From contig CALMXF010000045.1 of the NCBI GenBank assembly GCA_937870985.1, positions 1 through 37,705 of the forward strand: 37,705 bases of DNA, read 5' to 3'. The DNA comes from an uncultured Chloroflexota bacterium (GTDB lineage: Bacteria > Chloroflexota > Chloroflexia > Thermomicrobiales > CFX8). This document shows, one piece after another, positions 25,651 through 34,477 of this stretch; within the stretch, counting starts at the first letter, position 1, and each line of letters opens with the position of its first letter. The notes below the pieces were generated by a model. It was not told where the DNA came from. It was given only the letters and a program-made list of their open reading frames with translations, and ran no database searches. The position numbers and the translations under genes were made by a program.

Positions 25651-26763
25651 ATGGCGACAAAGGATCGGGATGTGACAGAACAATTCTTCGCCGTCATCCC
25701 AGCCGGGGGCAGTGGCACCAGGCTCTGGCCGGTCAGCCGCGCGAATCGACCGAAGTTCCTGCTGCCGCTTCCTGGTCCACGCACCATGATCCAGGCGACC
25801 GTCGATCGGCTCGCGGGGGTTGTTCGGCCAGAGAATATCCTCGTGATCACCGGAGCATCGCATGTCGACGAGATCCAGCGGCAGCTTCCCTCTCTCGACG
25901 CCGAGCAGATCATTGCCGAGCCGCTGCCTCGCGGTAGCGGCCCTGCAATAGGACTCGGCGCGGCGATCGCGCTGGCTCGTGACCCCGACGCGATAGTCGG
26001 GTCGTTCGCGGCCGACCATGTCGTCACCGAGAATGACCGTTTCGAACAGGCCGTTCGATCCGCCATCGAGATCGCGAGGCGTGGCTATCTCGTGACGATC
26101 GGGATCAGGCCGAGCTATCCGGAAACCGGATATGGCTACATTCACTCCGGTGCAGAAATCGGCACGCAACACGGCATCGATGCCCGTGAAGTCGATCGAT
26201 TCAAAGAGAAGCCCGATATCGAAACGGCCGAACGCTACGTCGCATCGGGCGAGTACCTCTGGAACGCCAGTATGTTCGTCTGGAAGGCGGGCGTGCTGAT
26301 GGAAGAGATGCGGCGCTACCTCCCCGACCTCGCGGACGCGCTGGAGCGCATCGCCCGCGACTGGGACACTCCCCGCCGTGAGGCAACCCTTTCGGCGATC
26401 TGGCCGACGGTCCCCGACATCACAATCGACCACGGTATTCTCGAACATTCGACGCGGGTTGCAGTCGTCCCGGCGTCGTTTGGCTGGACGGACCTTGGAG
26501 ACTGGAACGGGCTTGGCGCGATGAGCGCTGGATGCGACGATGATCCAGACGAGAATCTCGCGATCAATGCCGAGCTGATCGTGCACGACTCCCGAGGGAG
26601 CTTCATTTTCGGCCAGGGGCGACTCGTTGCTCTTCTGGGTCTGGAGAATGTTGTTGTCATTGACACGGACGACGCACTGCTGATTTGCGATCGGTCGCGC
26701 ACCCAGGAAGTCAAGCAGATCGTCGAGCAGTTGCGGGCACGGGGCTCGACAACGTTGCTATAG
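25651..26763 (+). CDS. manC: Mannose-1-phosphate guanylyltransferase
   Basis: A nucleotidyltransferase of 370 residues that makes GDP-mannose from mannose-1-phosphate and GTP. The N-terminal signature AVIPAGGSGTRLWPVSR (residues 14-30) is diagnostic, followed by EPLPRGSGPAIGLG, FAADHVV and RFKEKP. The segment WNASMFVWKAGVL and the DHGILEHS and WTDLGDW motifs fit the GMP type. The phosphomannose isomerase half found in bifunctional enzymes is absent. The start could also be GTG 25672, with AAAGGAT before it. GDP-mannose could feed the GT2 glycosyltransferase at 31425. Confidence 0.9.
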   Translation: MATKDRDVTEQFFAVIPAGGSGTRLWPVSRANRPKFLLPLPGPRTMIQATVDRLAGVVRPENILVITGASHVDEIQRQLPSLDAEQIIAEPLPRGSGPAIGLGAAIALARDPDAIVGSFAADHVVTENDRFEQAVRSAIEIARRGYLVTIGIRPSYPETGYGYIHSGAEIGTQHGIDAREVDRFKEKPDIETAERYVASGEYLWNASMFVWKAGVLMEEMRRYLPDLADALERIARDWDTPRREATLSAIWPTVPDITIDHGILEHSTRVAVVPASFGWTDLGDWNGLGAMSAGCDDDPDENLAINAELIVHDSRGSFIFGQGRLVALLGLENVVVIDTDDALLICDRSRTQEVKQIVEQLRARGSTTLL

Positions 26764-26853
26764 TCAGAGAATCGACGCCGTTCGCGCCATGACAGCATCA
26801 CGTCAACACGAACACCATATCGACAGCGTTTGCTACGACGTAGTTGGGTAGAG

Positions 26854-29217
26854 ATGACCACGAAAACAACCGCGACAAAGACGACGAAGACCGCGACTGA
26901 AACAGCTCCCGCGAAGAAGACCGCGGCGAAGACCGCGGCTGGAGCAACTCCCGCGAAGAAGACCGCGACGAAGACGACGACCGGGGCAACTCCCGCGAAG
27001 AAAACTGCGGCGAAGACCACGACGACGAGGAAGACAGCCTCGAACGGGACGACCGCGACCAGCGGCCGGCTTGTGATCGTCGAGTCGCCGGCCAAAGCCC
27101 GGACGATCGAGAAATACCTCGGTCGGGGCTACTCGGTGCGAGCCTCGATGGGTCACGTCCGCGACCTGCCGAAAAGCACGCTTGGTATTAACATCGACGA
27201 CGACTTCGCGCCGAAGTACACAGTTCCGCGGGACAAGTCGAAGACCGTCAAGGATCTGAAGGCGGCTGTCCAGAAAGCGCGCGAGGTGATCCTGGCGACC
27301 GACCCCGATCGCGAAGGAGAGGCGATAGCCTGGCACTTGGCAGAGGCAACCCAGCCGGACCCAGCCAAGGTCAAGCGCGTCGTATTCAACGAAATCACCC
27401 CCGACGCCGTCCGGGCGGCGATGGAGCATCCTCGCGCGATCGACATGGACCTCGTCGATGCGCAGCAGGCGCGCCGCGTGCTCGACCGATTGGTCGGCTA
27501 TAGCATTTCGCCGCTGCTCTGGAAGAAGGTGAAGCGCGGACTATCCGCCGGCCGCGTTCAGTCCGTTGCGCTGCGCCTCGTCGTCGAGCGAGAGCGTGAG
27601 ATCGACGCGTTCATTCAGCGCGAATACTGGTCGGTCGAGGCCGAGCTGAATAAGCACGGGGCCGCGGTGACGAAAGCCAACGTCTTCGTTGCCAGTCTCG
27701 CGAGGATTCACGGCGACAAGGCCGAACTGCCCGACCAGGACACGACCAACCAGGTGTTGGCGGGACTTGACGGCGCAGAGTATGTGGTCGCCGACGTCCA
27801 GACGAAGGAGACCCAACGTCGTCCATCGCCGCCGTTCACCACGAGCACACTCCAGCAAGAGGCATCACGCAAGCTGAAGTTCGGAGTGCGGCGAACAATG
27901 CAGATTGCCCAGGAGCTGTACGAGGGTGTCGATCTCGGCGCTGAGGGGGCGCAAGGGCTCATCACCTACATGCGGACCGACTCGACCAACGTCGCGTCGA
28001 TCGCCCAGCAGATGGCGCGAGAAGCAATCACGGCGAAGTTCGGCGCGGAATTCCTGCCGGAGAGACCGCCCGTCTACACGCGTCGCGCCAAGGGCGCCCA
28101 GGAGGCGCACGAGGCAATTCGCCCCACCGACCCGCGCCGTACCCCGGAGATGGTGAAAGGCTATCTGAGCGGGCCGCAGCTCCGGCTGTACGATCTGATC
28201 TGGAAGCGCTTCGTCGCCAGCCAGATGCGCAACGCGATCTTCGACGCCACCGGCGTCGATATCGACGCCGGCCGGCCGGGCGAAGACAAGCCGTATCGCT
28301 TCCGCGCGACCGGCTCCGTGATCAAGTTCGCCGGATTCATCCGCGTCTATCGCGAGGACCGCGACGACGACGAGGTGGACGAGATCGACCGGGCCGCGTT
28401 GCCAGCGCTGACGGCCGGAGCCATGCTCGATCTCCTGAGGCTGACACCCGAGCAGCACTTCACGCAGCCTCCCCCGCGCTACACCGAGGCAACGCTGGTC
28501 AAGGCGCTCGAAGAGAACGGCATCGGACGTCCAAGCACGTATGCGCCAACTATCGCGACGCTCGTTGCTCGCAACTACGTGACAAACGAGGCAAAGCGGC
28601 TCACGCCGACCGAGGTGGGGACTGTCGTCAACGACATCCTCGTCGAGCACTTCCCGTCGATCGTCGACATCGGCTTCACCTCTGGAATGGAGCAGGAGCT
28701 GGACGAGATCGCGTCGGGAGAGCGGCAGTGGGTGCCGGTGATCCGGGAGTTCTACAGTCCATTCCAGGAGACGTTGCAGCACGCCGAGCAAACCATGGAG
28801 CGAGTCAAGGTTCGAGACGAGCCGACCGACGAGGTCTGCGATCTATGCGGCAGGCCGATGGTGATCAAGCTCGGCAAGTACGGCCGATTCCTCGCCTGCA
28901 CCGGCTTTCCGGAATGCCGGAACGCAAAGCCGCTCCTGGTTCGAATCGGCGTCAACTGCCCGAAGTGCCATGTTGGTGATGTCATCGAGCGCCGAACCCG
29001 GCAGGGTCGTGTGTTCTACGGCTGCAGCAACTGGCGCAAGGACGACCCCGCATCTTGCGACTTCACATCGTGGCTCAAGCCGACCGGCGAAACCTGTCCG
29101 CAGTGTGGCGAGCCGCTGGTCTACACCAATCGCAAGGAGACCGAGGTCAAATGCGCATCGTGCGGCTTCAGCCGCCGAGCAACCAGAGCTCGCGTTGCCG
29201 ACGCGGTCCCTGCCTGA
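26854..29217 (+). CDS. topA: DNA topoisomerase I with lysine/threonine-rich N-terminal tail
   Basis: A type IA topoisomerase of 787 residues from the ATG at 26854. Residues 1-70 form a low-complexity, positively charged tail of PAKKTAxKTT repeats, resembling histone H1/AlgP tails and rare in front of TopA. The Toprim domain begins at 72 with RLVIVESPAKA (E77) and has DPDRE at 150-154. The active-site tyrosine is Y372 in GLITYMRTDSTN. RRAKGAQEAHEAIRPT and ENGIGRPSTYAP are family motifs. Three zinc ribbons close the protein (Cys 662/665/682/688, 702/705/724/735 and 748/751/767/770). A frame extension to 26830 is not needed. Confidence 0.95.
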   Translation: MTTKTTATKTTKTATETAPAKKTAAKTAAGATPAKKTATKTTTGATPAKKTAAKTTTTRKTASNGTTATSGRLVIVESPAKARTIEKYLGRGYSVRASMGHVRDLPKSTLGINIDDDFAPKYTVPRDKSKTVKDLKAAVQKAREVILATDPDREGEAIAWHLAEATQPDPAKVKRVVFNEITPDAVRAAMEHPRAIDMDLVDAQQARRVLDRLVGYSISPLLWKKVKRGLSAGRVQSVALRLVVEREREIDAFIQREYWSVEAELNKHGAAVTKANVFVASLARIHGDKAELPDQDTTNQVLAGLDGAEYVVADVQTKETQRRPSPPFTTSTLQQEASRKLKFGVRRTMQIAQELYEGVDLGAEGAQGLITYMRTDSTNVASIAQQMAREAITAKFGAEFLPERPPVYTRRAKGAQEAHEAIRPTDPRRTPEMVKGYLSGPQLRLYDLIWKRFVASQMRNAIFDATGVDIDAGRPGEDKPYRFRATGSVIKFAGFIRVYREDRDDDEVDEIDRAALPALTAGAMLDLLRLTPEQHFTQPPPRYTEATLVKALEENGIGRPSTYAPTIATLVARNYVTNEAKRLTPTEVGTVVNDILVEHFPSIVDIGFTSGMEQELDEIASGERQWVPVIREFYSPFQETLQHAEQTMERVKVRDEPTDEVCDLCGRPMVIKLGKYGRFLACTGFPECRNAKPLLVRIGVNCPKCHVGDVIERRTRQGRVFYGCSNWRKDDPASCDFTSWLKPTGETCPQCGEPLVYTNRKETEVKCASCGFSRRATRARVADAVPA
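26906..27031 (+). repeat. Three 42-bp tandem repeats coding the TopA tail
   Basis: CTCCCGCGAAGAA recurs at 26906, 26948 and 26990, exact 42-base spacing, each encoding a 14-residue unit beginning PAKKTA. Copies diverge slightly at the ends. Confidence 0.8.
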
Positions 29218-29223
29218 CGATTA

Positions 29224-29257
29224 CGCGCCAGCCATCAAGCAGCTGGTGGCTGGCGCG
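29224..29257 (+). terminator. Hairpin after topA
   Basis: Perfect 11-bp GC-rich arms 29224-29234 and 29247-29257 enclose a 12-nt loop, starting seven bases after the topA stop codon. Only a weak pyrimidine stretch follows. Confidence 0.6.
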
Positions 29258-29367
29258 CCGTCTTCCTCCGCGAGATCGACCAGGTCGCCGTCACTGATTG
29301 AGTAGAATTATCAGTTGGCGCAGCGTGGCCGATGGAATCATGCTGCCGCACACATACAGGATTGGCA

Positions 29368-30012
29368 GTGATTTCGAGCGTGAGCTTCCAAACCCAATCT
29401 CCGACCCGTTGGCACGCAACCACGATCCTCGGTGTCGTTCGCGACGGTCAGGTCGCGATTGCTGGCGACGGCCAGGTTACCTTTGGTGACATGATCGTCA
29501 AGCACGGCGCCCGCAAGATCCGGACGCTGCACGATGGCACAGTCATCGCCGGCTTCGCAGGGGCCGTCGCCGACGCAATGACGCTCTTCGAGAAATTCGA
29601 AGCGCAGCTTCGCGAGTGGAAGGGCGACCTCCGCCGAGCCGCGGTTGAGCTCGCCAAAGAATGGCGCACCGACCGCTACCTCCGAAGGCTGGAAGCGCAG
29701 CTTATCGTCTCGGACGGCGAGACTCTGTTGATCCTCTCCGGCGAAGGGGACGTGCTGCAACCCGACGACGGCATCGCCTCGATCGGCACCGGCGCGCCAT
29801 ATGCAATGGCCGCGGCGCGAGCGCTTCGCGACCACACCCAACTGACCGCGCAGGAGATCGTCGAGCAGTCGATGAAGATTGCCTCGGAGCTGTGCATTTA
29901 CACAAATTCGCAGATCACGGTCGAGACCATTCGACTCGAGCCCGACGACGAACATCCCGCCGAGGACGTATCCGCAGAGGACGTATCCGCAGAGGGCGAG
30001 GCGGGAGCATGA
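29368..30012 (+). CDS. hslV: HslV, ATP-dependent protease peptidase subunit
   Basis: A proteasome-like threonine peptidase that forms a hexameric ring pair with HslU. The GTG at 29368 (AGGA six bases upstream) gives 214 residues: a propeptide of about 17 residues ending RWHA, then the catalytic Thr of TTILGVVRDGQVAIAGDGQVTFGD. The HATTI junction matches ClpQ-type HslV. GFAGAVADAMTLFEKFE, ELAKEWRTDRYLRRLEA and IYTNSQITVE follow. A longer frame from 29332 has no ribosome binding site. The acidic C-terminal tail carries a 15-bp tandem duplication. The stop codon overlaps the hslU start. Confidence 0.94.
   Translation: MISSVSFQTQSPTRWHATTILGVVRDGQVAIAGDGQVTFGDMIVKHGARKIRTLHDGTVIAGFAGAVADAMTLFEKFEAQLREWKGDLRRAAVELAKEWRTDRYLRRLEAQLIVSDGETLLILSGEGDVLQPDDGIASIGTGAPYAMAAARALRDHTQLTAQEIVEQSMKIASELCIYTNSQITVETIRLEPDDEHPAEDVSAEDVSAEGEAGA
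29962..29991 (+). repeat. Exact 15-bp tandem duplication in the hslV tail
   Basis: GAGGACGTATCCGCA occurs twice head to tail, encoding EDVSA twice in the acidic C-terminal tail. It keeps the frame and suggests recent slippage. Confidence 0.85.
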
Positions 30013-31388
30013 GCGACATGACGCCAAAGATGATCGTCGCCGAGCTCAACCGCTTCGTCGTCGGGCAGGACGCTGCCAAGCGCGCGGTGGCGGTGGCACT
30101 ACGCAATCGCTGGCGCCGGCAACAGCTCCCGGCCGATCTGCGCGACGAAGTGATGCCGCGCAACATCCTCATGCTGGGCCCGACTGGCGTCGGCAAGACC
30201 GAGATCGCCCGAAGAGTCAGCCGCATCGTCAACGCGCCATTCGTCAAGGTGGAGGCGACGAAGTACACCGAAGCCGGCTACGTCGGCCGCGATGTCGAAT
30301 CGATGATCCGCGATCTCGTCGAAGTCTCAATCACGATGCTCCACGACGAGCAAATCGAGGCTGTCCGTGAGGAAGCGAACAGCGCCGCCGTCCAGATATT
30401 GGTCGACCTGCTGGTCGACCAGCTCGAGCAGGAGGCTGCTACCGGAGCATCCGCCGATGAAACACCCGGCGAGGCGCCATTGTCGCCAGCCGCGAAACGC
30501 CGGCGGACGCGACGCCGCAACAGGGTGATCGAGCAACTCGGACGGAACGCGCTGGAAGAAGAGACAGTTGTCATCGAGGTCCAGCCGGAGGATGACCCGT
30601 TCCTGATGCCGGTCGAGATCATCACTGGCGTGGCGCCCGACGATCTACCCGAAACGCTGCGCGACATCATGCGCGCGTCTGGCCCACGCCGGCAGCGGCG
30701 CAGGGTCTCGGTCGCCGAAGCACGACGGATTCTTGTCCACGAAGAGGCCAGCCGACTTGTCGACCTCGACGCAGTTATTGAGCAGGCTCTGAAGCGCGTC
30801 GAGGAGACCGGGGTCGTCTTCATCGACGAGCTCGACAAGACAATCAACGACGGCGAATATGGCCCGGATGTCTCCGGCGAAGGAGTCCAGCGCGATCTGT
30901 TGCCGATCATCGAAGGATCGGTGGTTCCTACGCGCTATGGACCCGTGCGGACCGATCACATCCTGTTCATCGCCGCCGGCTCATTCTCGGCTCACCGCCC
31001 GAGTGACCTGATCCCGGAGCTCCAGGGTCGATTTCCGATCCGCGTCGAGCTCGATAGCCTCGACGAGGACGATCTCTACGCGATCCTGACGACGCCTGAG
31101 AACGCACTGGCGAGGCAGACGACCGCGCTGCTGGCGACGGAAGGCGTGACACTGCACCTGGGCGAGGATGGGCTCCGCGAGATCGCGCATATCGCATCCG
31201 AGGTGAACATCCGAACTGAAGACATCGGCGCCCGTCGGCTATACACGATCGTCGAGCGCGTGCTGGAAGAGATATCGTTCGACGCGCCGGAATGTGCCGG
31301 CCAGTCGTTCGTCATCGATGCCGCCTACGTCCTCGAGCGCGTCGGAGATATCGCAGCCGACGACGACCTCAGCAACGCAATTCTTTAG
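30009..31388 (+). CDS. hslU: HslU, ATP-dependent protease ATPase subunit
   Basis: The AAA+ unfoldase partner of HslV, 459 residues from the ATG at 30009, which overlaps the hslV stop codon (ATGA) and has GGCGGGAG upstream. The frame stays open far upstream, but only this start fits the family opening MTPKMIVAELNRFVVGQ. Walker A GPTGVGKTE lies at 57-65, the pore loop GYVG at 90-93, Walker B in VVFIDELDK, and the C-terminal LSNAIL tail docks into HslV. The I-domain (about 105-245) is variable here, with an Arg/Lys-rich patch of at least eight basic residues and an acidic stretch. Intact operon with hslV. Confidence 0.95.
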   Translation: MSDMTPKMIVAELNRFVVGQDAAKRAVAVALRNRWRRQQLPADLRDEVMPRNILMLGPTGVGKTEIARRVSRIVNAPFVKVEATKYTEAGYVGRDVESMIRDLVEVSITMLHDEQIEAVREEANSAAVQILVDLLVDQLEQEAATGASADETPGEAPLSPAAKRRRTRRRNRVIEQLGRNALEEETVVIEVQPEDDPFLMPVEIITGVAPDDLPETLRDIMRASGPRRQRRRVSVAEARRILVHEEASRLVDLDAVIEQALKRVEETGVVFIDELDKTINDGEYGPDVSGEGVQRDLLPIIEGSVVPTRYGPVRTDHILFIAAGSFSAHRPSDLIPELQGRFPIRVELDSLDEDDLYAILTTPENALARQTTALLATEGVTLHLGEDGLREIAHIASEVNIRTEDIGARRLYTIVERVLEEISFDAPECAGQSFVIDAAYVLERVGDIAADDDLSNAIL

Positions 31389-31424
31389 GCGCTTGCCGCG
31401 AAACGCCACAGGGAGAACGGGGAC

Positions 31425-32162
31425 ATGGGGTCAACGCCACTAGCGCCCGACATGATTATCCCAGCAAGAAGCGAAGACGATATTGTCTTGAGCGTGATCG
31501 TGCCTGTCTACAACGAGGAGCGCACGATCAGTGAAATCCTTCGCCGGGTTCGGGCGGTCCCTATCGCGAAGCAGATCGTCGTGGTGGACGACTATTCGAC
31601 CGACGGAACGCGATCCCGGCTCTCCGAGGAGGCAGCACACAGCGACACAATAGTCGTCTTGCACGAGCGCAATCTCGGCAAAGGCGGGGCTGTCCGGACC
31701 GGGCTGGCGCACGCGACGGGCGATATCGTGCTGATCCAGGATGCCGACCTTGAGTACGACCCGCGCGACTACCATGCTCTGATCCGCCCGATTCTCGAAG
31801 GGCGCGCGAAGGCGGTCTACGGCTCCCGTTTCCTCGGCGAGCATAAGGCGATGTACTTCTGGCACGCGCTCGGCAACAAGCTCCTGACGCTCGTCACGAA
31901 CGTCCTCTTCGATACGACGCTGACCGATATGGAGACGTGTTACAAGGTCTTCACCGCTGACATTGCCCACTCGCTCGACATCCAGCAGATGCGCTGGGGT
32001 ATCGACCCCGAGATCACGGCGAAGATCCTTCGCGACGGTCATCGGATCTACGAGGTGCCGATCTCCTACAATGGGCGAGAATTCTGGGAGGGGAAGAAGA
32101 TCTCGTGGAAAGATGCCTTTGTCGTCCTGCGGACGCTGCTGCGGTATCGCTTCTTCCGCTAG
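31425..32162 (+). CDS. GT2-family glycosyltransferase (dolichyl-phosphate mannose synthase-like)
   Basis: A 245-residue GT-A fold enzyme with the opening [18 protein letters not shown] and the [11 protein letters not shown] donor-binding segment. [12 protein letters not shown] and [11 protein letters not shown] (DxD motif) follow, then GSRF, then [10 protein letters not shown]. This order matches DPM1-like synthases that transfer a sugar from a nucleotide to a polyprenyl phosphate. There are no membrane helices. The conserved [12 protein letters not shown] motif near the C-terminus is typical of the bacterial subgroup. A GGGAG precedes the ATG. GDP-mannose from the manC product is a possible donor. 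Confidence 0.88.
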   Translation: MGSTPLAPDMIIPARSEDDIVLSVIVPVYNEERTISEILRRVRAVPIAKQIVVVDDYSTDGTRSRLSEEAAHSDTIVVLHERNLGKGGAVRTGLAHATGDIVLIQDADLEYDPRDYHALIRPILEGRAKAVYGSRFLGEHKAMYFWHALGNKLLTLVTNVLFDTTLTDMETCYKVFTADIAHSLDIQQMRWGIDPEITAKILRDGHRIYEVPISYNGREFWEGKKISWKDAFVVLRTLLRYRFFR

Positions 32163-32190
32163 TCGGCAAACAAGAGGTTGGAGGGTAGCG

Positions 32191-33150
32191 ATGGCTCGTC
32201 TCGCACTGGCCGTCGACCTGGGGGGCACGAATCTGCGCGTTGCCGTTGTCGATGACACCGGCGTCATCCAGGACGAGGCACAGCAACCAACTGATGCCGC
32301 CGAAGGGCCACAGGCGATCGTCGAGAGAATCGGGGAGTCGGTCAACGAGATGGCCTCGAAGGCCCAGATCCCGACCGATGTCCCGATCGGCGTCGCTTCG
32401 CCCGGACCGCTCGACCCGCGCACTGGCATCGTCTACTTCTCGCCAAACCTGGCTGGCTGGACAAACGTTCCGATCTCCGAGTGGCTTCGCGCAAAGACCG
32501 GGCGTAACGTGCTCTTGAGCAATGACGCCAACGCCGCTGCCCTGGGCGAAGTCTTCTTCGGCGCGGGCCGCGGTGTGCGCAACCTCATCTACGTCGGCCT
32601 CGGCACCGGTGTCGGAGGTGGGGTGTATTCCGAGGGATTGCTGATCGACGGCGCCCGCGGGATGGGCGGCGAGCTCGGTCACGTCACCGTCGATCTGAAC
32701 GGTCCTCGCTGCACGTGCGGGTCTGCAGGTTGCATCGAAGCGTATTGTTCGGCCTGGGCGCTGACGCGCGATGCTCACGAGCTCATCGCAAGCGGACGGG
32801 GAGCAGCGATCCTGAAGGCGGCCGGCAGCGACGCAGACGCCGGGCCAAAGGCGATCGGCGAAGCCGCGCGGCAGGGAGACCCAGCAGCGATCGCGCTACT
32901 GGATCGTGCGGGACGGGCCCTGGGCGCTGGGCTTGCCAACTTCGTGAACATCTTCAACCCCGAGATCATCGCGCTCGGCGGTGGTGTCGCCCAGATCGGC
33001 GACTTGTTGATCGACCCCGCGAAGCGCGCGCTGGACGCATTTTCCATGCCGATCATTCGAGACAGTGTCCGATTTGTGCCCTCCGAGCTGGGCGTAAAGA
33101 CCGGGATTTATGGGGCGGCGGCACTGTCATTTTATGACGCCCGGCACTAG
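32191..33150 (+). CDS. ROK-family sugar kinase (glucokinase-like)
   Basis: A 319-residue kinase from the ATG at 32191 with GGAGGG five bases upstream. A longer frame from 31963 overlaps the previous gene. Phosphate motif DLGGTNLR (9-16), catalytic D112 in LSNDANAA, GLGTGVGGGV, GGELGH and the ROK zinc motif with Cys174, Cys176 and Cys181 (CTCGSAGC) are all present, as is ALGGGVA near 270. It probably phosphorylates glucose. N-acetylglucosamine or N-acetylmannosamine cannot be excluded. Confidence 0.9.
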   Translation: MARLALAVDLGGTNLRVAVVDDTGVIQDEAQQPTDAAEGPQAIVERIGESVNEMASKAQIPTDVPIGVASPGPLDPRTGIVYFSPNLAGWTNVPISEWLRAKTGRNVLLSNDANAAALGEVFFGAGRGVRNLIYVGLGTGVGGGVYSEGLLIDGARGMGGELGHVTVDLNGPRCTCGSAGCIEAYCSAWALTRDAHELIASGRGAAILKAAGSDADAGPKAIGEAARQGDPAAIALLDRAGRALGAGLANFVNIFNPEIIALGGGVAQIGDLLIDPAKRALDAFSMPIIRDSVRFVPSELGVKTGIYGAAALSFYDARH

Positions 33151-33199
33151 GCCGGCCTGACGAGATCGTCATTTCCACCTGATCGATGCCTACTGCCGC

Positions 33200-33229
33200 T
33201 TGACACCGCTTTTCGCATCCGTGTATAGT
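33200..33229 (+). promoter_or_regulatory. Strong promoter of the peptide transporter operon
   Basis: TTGACA (33200-33205) and TATAGT (33224-33229) are 18 nt apart, matching 11 of 12 consensus bases. The start is predicted near 33236, leaving a leader of about 285 nt before the first permease. Confidence 0.75.
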
Positions 33230-33235
33230 CCGCCC

Positions 33236-33520
33236 CGAACGAATCGCACTACCAAGCTAGATCGTCTCGGCTCGACCAGCGCCTCGGAAGGCGGGTTAGC
33301 CGTACGCAGTCAGAACCGAACGTCGCCAGATCCCGCAACGAAGCGAGATCGACACGGCGTCAGGCGGTCAAACTGGATGAGTGACTGACCCGGCAGGGGG
33401 TTACACGCAATCCATTTGGACCGACGACTGCTCGATCGTCCTCGGGCGAATGCCCGATCGTTCCCGTAACGCGAGTGCCCCGTCCGGATTGCGGCCGCTC
33501 AGAGGAGGGAATCCCCGAAG
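33236..33520 (+). promoter_or_regulatory. Long structured untranslated leader of the peptide transporter operon
   Basis: The leader has local stem-loops: CGCCT/AGGCG nested inside GGCT/AGCC near 33278-33302, CGC/GCG within a GATC repeat around 33330-33352, and CGGGC/GCCCG around 33440-33456. It ends in GAGGAGGG (33502-33509) before the ATG at 33521. A tiny frame, ATG AGT GAC TGA, lies near 33376. No known riboswitch or tRNA motif was recognised. It may be a regulatory leader or a separate small RNA. No gene is visible between 33151 and 33520. Confidence 0.45.
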
Positions 33521-34474
33521 ATGTTCGCATTCATGATTAAACGTTTCCTCTGGTTCATACCAACCATTCTGGCGATCGCATTGGTTACCTTCATCATGAT
33601 GAATCTCACCCCTGGCTCTCCGTTTCAACCCGCCGGCGCAAACAACCTCCGCGAAGACATCATCAAGCAGATCGAGAAGCAGTACGGCCTGGACAAACCC
33701 CTGCCGGTGCGCTTCGTGATCTACCTCGGAAAGGCGGTTCGCGGGGATTTCGGTGAGTCATACACTCGCCGGCCACAGAAGGTGAACGACATCATTCGCC
33801 GCGGCTTCCCGATCTCATTTCAGCTTGGCGCGATGGCGTTGCTCGCCGCGTCGATTGGCGGCATCATCCTCGGCGTCCTCGCAGCCGTGAACCAGAACGG
33901 CTGGATCGACTACCTTTCGGCGACGTTCGCCATCATGTTCTATAGCGTCCCCAGCTTCGTCCTCGGCATCCTTCTGTTACTGCTCTTCGTCATCTGGATA
34001 CCCAACTGGACGGGTGTGCGCCTGTTTCCGTTGGGCGGCTGGGATAGTCCCAGGGCGTGGGTATTACCAACGATCGCGTTAGGAGCCGGCCCGTTCGCCC
34101 AGCTTGCTCGATACACCCGATCCAGCATGATCGATGTCATCCGCTCCGACTACGTCCGAACAGCTCGCGCCAAGGGTCTTGCCGAGCAGAAGGTCGTCCT
34201 CAAGCACGTACTGAAGAACGCGCTGATCCCGGTGATCACCCTGATCGGCCCACTGTTCGCCGCGCTTGCCACCGGCTCGTTCTTCGTCGAGCAGGTGTTC
34301 AACATCCCGGGAATTGGCAAGTTCTTCGTCGTCAGCATGGCTTCGAAGGATCAACCGATGATCATGGCGGTCGTGCTCCTCTATGGCACGTTCCTGGCCG
34401 TGATGAACCTCGTCGTCGACATCCTGTACGGGGTGATCGACCCGCGCATCCGCATGAGCATCCGAGGAGATTAA
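33521..34474 (+). CDS. dppB: Peptide ABC transporter permease, DppB type
   Basis: The first permease of 317 residues with six helices, starting [19 protein letters not shown]. The [10 protein letters not shown] segment and the EAA loop around [28 protein letters not shown] are diagnostic for OppB/DppB/NikB. [19 protein letters not shown] closes the pattern. GAGGAGGG lies upstream. It pairs with the next gene to form the membrane channel. The gene name is by family only. The substrate may be di- or oligopeptides or nickel. Confidence 0.9.
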   Translation: [317 protein letters not shown]

Positions 34475-34477
34475 CGG

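Noticed and set aside
24967-26586. 539-residue open frame on the minus strand
   Set aside because: It lies antisense to dprA and manC, both strongly supported by motifs. Its translation has no recognisable domain and reflects GC-rich codon bias.
33200-33388. 62-residue ORF upstream of dppB
   Set aside because: Its TTG start is the -35 element of the promoter, so it cannot be on that transcript from its start.
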